From an uncultured Lentisphaeria bacterium (GTDB lineage Bacteria > Verrucomicrobiota > Lentisphaeria > Victivallales > UBA1829): DNA of 28,463 nucleotides. A model generated the notes under the pieces. It had not been told where the DNA came from. It saw only the letters and a program-made list of their open reading frames with translations, and did not search any database. Position 1 is the first letter of the stretch, and each line of letters begins with the position of its first letter. Of this stretch, positions 23,477 through 28,463 are shown piece by piece. A program made the translations under genes and the position numbers. The DNA is taken from NCBI GenBank assembly GCA_905211485.1, contig CAJMAW010000023.1, positions 1 through 28,463 on the forward strand, in the 5' to 3' direction.

Positions 23477-24301
23477 TCAGGCGAGAGATATTTTTTCCAC
23501 GTGCCGGACATCGCGCCCGAAAAAACGACGTGCCTGACGGTGGAAATCGCTGGAGAAATCCGTCACATAAAAATGATCCCTCCCTCTGTTTTCCCCGGAA
23601 GCCGCGATGGAGTGCTCCTGCAAATAGATTCCGATGGATTGGGCCGCGGCTGCTGCGCTGTCGATAATATAAACGGAATCAGGGAGATACTCCCGAAGTG
23701 CTTCCTGAAGGAGCGGGTAATGCGTACACCCCAGAAGCAAGACGTCTGGCGGCGTTTTCCGGAGATTTCCGAGATACAGGTGAAACACCTCCCTCAGCAG
23801 GTCTCCGGAAGTGATTCCCTCTTCTGCAAAAGGCACAAACAACGGGCACGCAATGCTTTCCACCAGAAGAGAGGGATCTGCTGCATGGATGGCTCTCCGG
23901 TAGGCATCACTGTTCACAGTGGCGCGGGTTCCGAGCACAGTGATCCTCCGTCCTCCGGAGCGGACCACGGCGGCGACTCCGGATTCGATCACACCGAGCA
24001 CCGGCATTGAGGGGATCCGCCGTTTCATATGTTCCAGCGCCACCGAGGAAACCGTGTTACAGGCGGCAACCACGGCTTTGACTCCCTTCCCGGCAAGGAA
24101 ATCGAGATCCTGTTCGGCAAATTTCCGGATGGTTTCCACGGAACGGTCGCCGTAGGGGACGCGCGCGGTGTCGCCGAGATAGACGATATCCTCGGCTGGA
24201 AGGCTGCGCCGCATGGCAGACGCAACGGTCAGTCCGCCCAGTCCGGAATCAAAGACGCCGATGGGGCGGTTGTCACAAGTTCTGGTCGTCCGGGTCTCCA
24301 A
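23477..24301 (-). CDS. murI: Glutamate racemase
   Basis: Makes D-glutamate for peptidoglycan. Motifs are IGVFDSGLGGLTV with the catalytic-site Asp, VYLGDTARVPYGDRS, VAACNTVSS (first catalytic Cys) and LLGCTHYPLL (second Cys). With a TTG start at 24301, which has AAAGGA 9 nt upstream, it is 274 aa, the expected size. An ATG at 24328 would add 9 residues but has a poorer ribosome site. Either way its start lies inside the end of the preceding fusion gene, overlapping by 29 nt, so translation is probably coupled. Confidence 0.93.
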   Translation of the reverse strand: METRTTRTCDNRPIGVFDSGLGGLTVASAMRRSLPAEDIVYLGDTARVPYGDRSVETIRKFAEQDLDFLAGKGVKAVVAACNTVSSVALEHMKRRIPSMPVLGVIESGVAAVVRSGGRRITVLGTRATVNSDAYRRAIHAADPSLLVESIACPLFVPFAEEGITSGDLLREVFHLYLGNLRKTPPDVLLLGCTHYPLLQEALREYLPDSVYIIDSAAAAAQSIGIYLQEHSIAASGENRGRDHFYVTDFSSDFHRQARRFFGRDVRHVEKISLA

Positions 24302-26480
24302 GTTTTCTGTTCCTTTCCGTGAGAATGGCATGGATGGCGGCGAGGGCATTTCTCCGTCTGCGGTCCAGCGTGAGGGCGTTGTGCTCTTCCAGAAGCCCGC
24401 GTTCGACGGTTTCCACAAAAGTCTGGATTTCCAGCGGGGAAACCGGCTGGGGATTGGCCGCCCAGCGTCGCAGAAAAGTCTGTTCCGGAAGTTCTGGACA
24501 GCCGGACGGTGGAATGTTCAATGGGCGTCCGTGGCTCTCAAACTGATATCCTTTCAGCGCGACAATCAGATTCCGGTAATCCGTCTCCTCCCGGCGCAGA
24601 CGGATGTATTTGTATTCCATCACGTCCGACATATCCGACTCATTGTGTTCCAGACGGCTGTAATGCTGTTTCCGGTCCGAGAAATTAAGCGATTTCCTCA
24701 GATTGGTATCCAGTTCATTGTTGTAAATCCTCCATTCGCGCATTTTCCCGTTTTCGTCCCTGTGCAGATCCCCGCCCAGCAGGAGAAGACAGACCAGATC
24801 GCTTTCCCGGTGCGGGCGGTCCGTAATGTTGGAATGACGGGACCCGCTCAGTTCCATGGAAATATGAAGACTGTGCGGCGGAATGTCCAGAAAACGCACC
24901 GCCTCGTTGATCAGCCGGGACATCGCCCAGGGGCAGTCAAAGAGCGGCCGGGAAAGATCCCCCACAATGTTGAAACGTCCGAGCGCATATTCAAAAAATC
25001 CTCTGTGGCGTTTTGTCCCAGGGCCGATGTTTCTGTGCGAATCCACATGCCCTCCCACACGCCAGGTCCGGCGCTGGAGATCAAAATCATCAAACCAGTA
25101 GAATCCGTCGTAGACCTTGTCCTCTCCGGGTTCCGCATTGACCGCGTGGGCGCCGAGAAAGCTGAACTCCAGTTCCGCTCCCAGAGGCGTCGGAGTGGAA
25201 TACCAGTTGGAATCCACATAATCAATCAGTTCCAGCATGTCCTCGCGTTTGTACACCTCCTCCACCAAGCCGATGCAGAGCACGGCGTAGTCCCGGTAGA
25301 GACGGCCGGGAACGACCCGGTCCAGGGAGCTGCGTTTCATCAGATCCTCGATCTGCGTCTTGTGCCGGTTGTAGTACAGAAACGCCAGAAGCACGGCAAG
25401 ACCGTGACGGAAATATTTCTTTGAAAGACGCACAGTATCCGGAAACTGATGACGGATAATATCTGCAAACTGATTGAATATAATATGCTTGCACGCAAGC
25501 TTCATGTAGTTGTCCGCATACGGAAGAAGCTCCGGATTGGAAAGAATGTTGACCAGAAGCGGAGGCTTCGCATCGCTCAGGGACTGGATCATGATGTAGT
25601 TGCAGATGTAATTCCCGTCAAAATGAGATTCGATGAGACTGTCCACTTCAGACCCCATCAGTTCCCGGAGGGCACGGCGGGTGATTTCCTGCCGGGAGGG
25701 CTCGATCCTTTCCAGAATGCTGTCGATTTTCCGTTCCAGGTAAAGGCTGTAGCGGTCTTCAAACATGATTTCCTTGCCGAAGGATTTCTGGAGGGCGGGA
25801 ATGTTGCCGACATAGGTCATGCAGCGGCGCCGGGCACCGTCCGCATCACGCACGACCACCACTTTCCGGAAATAGAGATTGCCCTCGTCCTCAAATGCGT
25901 CGATCCTCGCAAGTTCATCGCGTGTAATCTGTTTCAGAAGTCTCCCGCTCGTGGACGCCCCGTGCTGTTTCACAATGAAGTAGAAGGCGCCGGGAGGAAC
26001 AACCCGCATGTAATTGTTCAGTGTCGCAGGCACGCTTTCCACGGAACGGTTCAGAAGAAGTTTCACATGGTGTTCATTGACGAGCGTCCCGTATACAAAA
26101 AGGTCGATCTTGTCCCCGCGCACGGATTTGAAGGCGTCCCGGAGATGTTCCGCCTCGCTCGGGGTGTGTCCGTGTTTTGCGCCCGGCTTTTCCCTTCCTC
26201 CCCCTCCTCCTCCGCGGTGTTTCTCCTCCGGCCGGGATGCCGATGATTCCGCTGATGATGCGGTGCCGGATTCCGGAGAGAATGCCGCAGAGTCCCCGGA
26301 AGCAGATGCAGGGAAATCGGACAATTGGCCCGGGGAAGACGAAGACCCGGACTCCGCCGGGGAAATGGCGGTGACGGAAAGGGAAGCGGAAGCAGGGTTC
26401 TCCGGAATACCCGGCTGAGACTTTGTCAGGGAAGACGGATCAGGACCGCCGTTTCGTCGCAGTTCTTTCTCTTCGGACAT
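24273..26480 (-). CDS. Gamma-glutamylcyclotransferase-fold fusion with possible amidoligase-like region
   Basis: Function not established. It is 735 aa from the ATG at 26480. Residues 1-115 are Ser/Ala/Pro/Gly low complexity. About 125-225 resemble the GGCT/AIG2 fold: LFVYGTL (ligand loop), GRLLKQITRDELARIDAFEDE with the likely catalytic acid, and YFRKVVVV. A helical middle (230-425) matches nothing I know. Near 432, GAELEFSF followed by WRVGGHVDSHRN and HRGFFEYALGRFN recalls glutamine-synthetase-fold COOH-NH2 ligases, which are known to be linked with AIG2-type cyclotransferases; this is a weak match. No signal peptide, so cytoplasmic. The gene overlaps the GNAT gene before it by 55 nt and murI after it by 29 nt, suggesting linked glutamate chemistry. 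Confidence 0.7.
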   Translation of the reverse strand: MSEEKELRRNGGPDPSSLTKSQPGIPENPASASLSVTAISPAESGSSSSPGQLSDFPASASGDSAAFSPESGTASSAESSASRPEEKHRGGGGGGREKPGAKHGHTPSEAEHLRDAFKSVRGDKIDLFVYGTLVNEHHVKLLLNRSVESVPATLNNYMRVVPPGAFYFIVKQHGASTSGRLLKQITRDELARIDAFEDEGNLYFRKVVVVRDADGARRRCMTYVGNIPALQKSFGKEIMFEDRYSLYLERKIDSILERIEPSRQEITRRALRELMGSEVDSLIESHFDGNYICNYIMIQSLSDAKPPLLVNILSNPELLPYADNYMKLACKHIIFNQFADIIRHQFPDTVRLSKKYFRHGLAVLLAFLYYNRHKTQIEDLMKRSSLDRVVPGRLYRDYAVLCIGLVEEVYKREDMLELIDYVDSNWYSTPTPLGAELEFSFLGAHAVNAEPGEDKVYDGFYWFDDFDLQRRTWRVGGHVDSHRNIGPGTKRHRGFFEYALGRFNIVGDLSRPLFDCPWAMSRLINEAVRFLDIPPHSLHISMELSGSRHSNITDRPHRESDLVCLLLLGGDLHRDENGKMREWRIYNNELDTNLRKSLNFSDRKQHYSRLEHNESDMSDVMEYKYIRLRREETDYRNLIVALKGYQFESHGRPLNIPPSGCPELPEQTFLRRWAANPQPVSPLEIQTFVETVERGLLEEHNALTLDRRRRNALAAIHAILTERNRKLGDPDDQNL

Positions 26481-26911
26481 ATGGCGCAATCGCTCCAGAT
26501 TTTTTCGGGAAACTGGCTTCTGTCCACAATCCGGAATCCCAGTCTTTCAAAAAAATGCGCGCGGTAAGTCAGGGCGAAGAGCCGTACCGGCTCTCCCTTT
26601 GCGCGGAGGAAATCGCATGCTGCGGTCACAATGGCCGATCCGATCCCGTGATTGTTGAACTCCTTTGCCACGGCAAGGGAACGCACTTCATAAAGCCCCC
26701 CTCCGTAATCCCGGATGGCGACACAGCCGACAAAGACTCCGTCCAGTTCCGCAATCCGGAAGTTCTTCAGCCTGGAGGCAATGTCCTCCTGACTTCTCGG
26801 CAGCAGAAGACGCTCCTTCGCATAGGTTCCCAGAAGCGACCAGATGTTTTCAATGTCGCCGGGATGAGCCGGTCTCATGGACAGTTCCGACAAGATTCTG
26901 CTGTCGTTCAT
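26426..26911 (-). CDS. GNAT acetyltransferase, short-form N-acetylglutamate synthase-like
   Basis: Likely transfers an acetyl group from acetyl-CoA to glutamate, the first step of arginine synthesis. It is a single GNAT domain: MRPAHPGDIENIW, EVRSLAVAKEFNNHGIGSAIV (acetyl-CoA loop), LFALTYRAHFFERLGFRIVD, then KIWSDCAICPKRKNCDETAVLI. The late Cys-rich segment is typical, as I recall it, of stand-alone ArgA-like GNATs that lack the kinase-like domain. The ATG at 26911 (161 aa) comes one base after the accA stop; AAGGAA lies upstream. An ATG at 26878 is an alternative. The end overlaps the next gene by 55 nt. The substrate is inferred. Confidence 0.8.
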   Translation of the reverse strand: MNDSRILSELSMRPAHPGDIENIWSLLGTYAKERLLLPRSQEDIASRLKNFRIAELDGVFVGCVAIRDYGGGLYEVRSLAVAKEFNNHGIGSAIVTAACDFLRAKGEPVRLFALTYRAHFFERLGFRIVDRSQFPEKIWSDCAICPKRKNCDETAVLIRLP

Positions 26912-26912
26912 T

Positions 26913-27878
26913 TCAAACGGAAGCTTCCTTGAAAAATTGAATATTCCTGAAACGCGCATAGCGGTTTTCACGGAGCTGTTCCGGAGTCATCCGGCACAGC
27001 TGGTCCAGATTTTCCCGGATCGCCTGCTTCAGGTTTTCGGCGGCGCTGTCATAATCCTTATGCGCTCCGCCGAGGGGTTCCGGGATGATTCCGTCGATCA
27101 GACCGAGTTTCAGCAAGTCCCTCCCGGTCAGATGCAGCGCCTCCGCGGCTTTTTCCGAGTAGGCGCGGTCCTTCCACAGAATGGCGGCGCAGCCTTCCGG
27201 GGTGATGACGGAATAATACGCGTTTTCCATCAGAAGAACTTTGTTCCCCACTCCGATTCCGAGGGCTCCGCCGCTGCCGCCTTCACCGATCACCAGACAG
27301 AGAACCGGAACATCCAGCGCAAACATCTCCCGGAGATTGACCGCTATCGCTTCCCCGATGTGCCGTTCTTCCGAAGCCACCCCCGGAAATGCCCCCGGGG
27401 TGTCAATAAACGTAATCACAGGCAGTCCGGCAAGATCCGCCAGTTTCATCAGACGCAGGGCCTTGCGGTATCCTTCCGGATGGGGACAGCCGAAATTCCG
27501 GAACACGCTTTCCCGGGTATTGCGTCCCTTCTGGGTGCCGATGAGCATGACGGGTTTCCCTTCAAAGCGGGCAAAACCGCCGACAATGGCGGCGTCGTCG
27601 GCATAGCGCCGGTCGCCGTGGAACTCCATGAAATCCGTAAAGATGCGGTCTATGTAGTCCAGAGTATACGGTCTCCCGGGATGACGGGCAAGCTGAACTC
27701 GTTGCCAGGGAGTCAGGTTCTCATAGACATTCTTCTTGGTGTCTTCGAGTTTGCGTTTCAGGGCCGCAAGTTCCTCATCCACATTCAAATTGCTGTCCGC
27801 GCTCAGGCGCTCCCATTCGGACAGCTTCGCCTCCAGCGCCGCAATCGGCTTTTCAAATTCCAGAACTGTCTCTGCCAT
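26913..27878 (-). CDS. accA: Acetyl-CoA carboxylase carboxyltransferase alpha subunit
   Basis: With AccD, transfers the carboxyl group from biotin to acetyl-CoA to give malonyl-CoA, the committed step of fatty acid synthesis. Motifs are FEKPIAALEAKLSEW at the N-terminus, ARHPGRPYTLDYIDRIF, FVIDTPGAFPG-like ITFIDTPGAFPGV, EERHIGEAIAVNLREM, VIGEGGSGGALGIGVGN and MENAYYSVITPEGCAAILW. The ATG at 27878 (321 aa) has GGAGG at a 9-nt spacing; an in-frame start 15 codons upstream lacks this and would overlap the remnant gene before it. accD is not in the window. The GNAT gene follows after one base. Confidence 0.97.
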   Translation of the reverse strand: MAETVLEFEKPIAALEAKLSEWERLSADSNLNVDEELAALKRKLEDTKKNVYENLTPWQRVQLARHPGRPYTLDYIDRIFTDFMEFHGDRRYADDAAIVGGFARFEGKPVMLIGTQKGRNTRESVFRNFGCPHPEGYRKALRLMKLADLAGLPVITFIDTPGAFPGVASEERHIGEAIAVNLREMFALDVPVLCLVIGEGGSGGALGIGVGNKVLLMENAYYSVITPEGCAAILWKDRAYSEKAAEALHLTGRDLLKLGLIDGIIPEPLGGAHKDYDSAAENLKQAIRENLDQLCRMTPEQLRENRYARFRNIQFFKEASV

Positions 27879-27897
27879 GCTTTTCAGCCTCCAATAC

Positions 27898-28463
27898 TCA
27901 TTTCGACTTTCCCGGGCCGACAACCCTCACCGGCGTTCCCGACGGGACCACCGCAAAAAGTTCATTCATATCTTCATTGCTCACCCGGAAATATCCCGGT
28001 GAGAGCACTTCCGGACCGTTCCCGGTCAATCCGGCGTTCGCCCCCGGATCAGACCCGTGGATTCCCATCGGCGTTCCGGCTGCAGAACGTTTCCCGTTCC
28101 CCTCTCCCCCGTCAGTCCGTCTGAGTTCCATCCAGCCGCTGCCCAGGATGTTTCCCGCTGCACCGGGGGAATACAGTTTCCCTTCCGGACTGCGCCAGGA
28201 TGGAAATTTCCGTTTCCCGCGGATGACGTAGCTGCCTTCTCCGCGCTCCGCGCGGTCGCCGACGGGAAGAGGCTAGATCTTGAACAGACGGCCGCAATCA
28301 AGCAGACGCAGCTCGCCCTGTCCGGGATCGATTTCAATACTCCAGTCTCCTTTATAGATTTTGAGTTTCTCTCCGATTCTCAGTGCTGTGTCGTCGGATT
28401 CCATCGCGTTCGTCTTCTGGATGGACTCCACGCTGCTATTCATGGCCAGCGCGATCCGGGAAA
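27898..28463 (-). pseudogene. LysM + L,D-transpeptidase (YkuD) gene with in-frame TAG, 5' end beyond window
   Basis: Read on minus from the window edge, one frame gives a LysM-like end (IALAMNSSVESIQKTNAM, then LRIGEKLKIYKGDW), a YkuD start (GELRLLDCGRLFKI), a TAG at 28275-28273, and then in the same frame PLPVGD, GSYVIRGKRKFPSW, SPEGKLYSPG, GTPMGIHGSDPG, SPGYFRVSNEDMNELF and PSGTPVRVVG to TGA at 27898. The TAG falls where the family has Tyr (FK.YPVG). The active-site motif S.GC[IV]R reads SPGYFR, so the catalytic Cys is Tyr. Intact homologues cross-link or anchor proteins to peptidoglycan. Two independent lesions suggest a decayed gene; readthrough or a base error at the TAG are alternatives. 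It ends 20 nt before accA. Confidence 0.75.

Noticed and set aside
22277..24010. 577-codon plus frame across the regulator and murI
   Set aside because: Antisense to two genes with clear motifs; Pro/Arg/Ser composition of a shadow frame.

Overview
The window looks like a core-genome stretch from a Gram-negative, fermentative, sugar-using bacterium. It carries an outer-membrane lipoprotein-sorting-like protein, an SPII lipoprotein, a HlyD-type periplasmic adaptor and an L,D-transpeptidase remnant, together with AdhE and the general PTS proteins. The mix of genes, moderately high GC and GTG/TTG starts would fit the PVC superphylum (for example Lentisphaerota), but that placement is inference and weak. 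I saw no rRNA, tRNA, CRISPR array, insertion sequence or prophage gene.

Layout, left to right. 1-272 is non-coding and rich in inverted repeats beyond the 3' end of adhE. adhE (minus) has a 512-base divergent control region holding a near-consensus promoter, four Rex/CRP-like 18-bp palindromes and the promoter of the opposite operon. That operon runs gnd - LolA-like protein - AraC-type regulator, followed by a nucleotide-sugar dehydrogenase (all plus). A minus block carries hom - lysC - dCMP deaminase. purM and an enlarged AI-2E/PerM-type membrane protein follow on plus, then a small secreted cysteine-rich protein with its own promoter. From about 16.77 kb to the end every gene is on minus. 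In transcription order these are: an L,D-transpeptidase remnant, accA, a short-form N-acetylglutamate synthase-like GNAT, a 735-residue gamma-glutamylcyclotransferase-fold fusion, murI, an AAA+/Fis regulator, ptsH, ptsI, a cyclophilin, a possible small ORF, a HlyD-type adaptor, a possible small Cys-rich ORF and a chagasin-like lipoprotein.

How the genes relate. hom and lysC form the aspartate-family branch, and the kinase is of the type usually linked to ectoine operons. ptsH and ptsI overlap and encode only the general PTS proteins. They lie just downstream of an AAA+ activator-like protein that lacks the sigma54-contact loop. The accA-GNAT-fusion-murI genes are separated by 1 nt or overlap by tens of bases. 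Three of them have predicted glutamate-linked chemistry, which makes this the best candidate here for an undescribed functional unit.

The most notable anomalies are: an L,D-transpeptidase gene with an in-frame TAG and no active-site cysteine, in a window where none of the other 21 confidently called genes ends in TAG; the glutamate-linked fusion cassette; the operator array upstream of adhE; the AAA+ regulator with degenerate motifs; and repeated low-complexity extensions or insertions in otherwise ordinary proteins. All family assignments come from motif reading without database searches.
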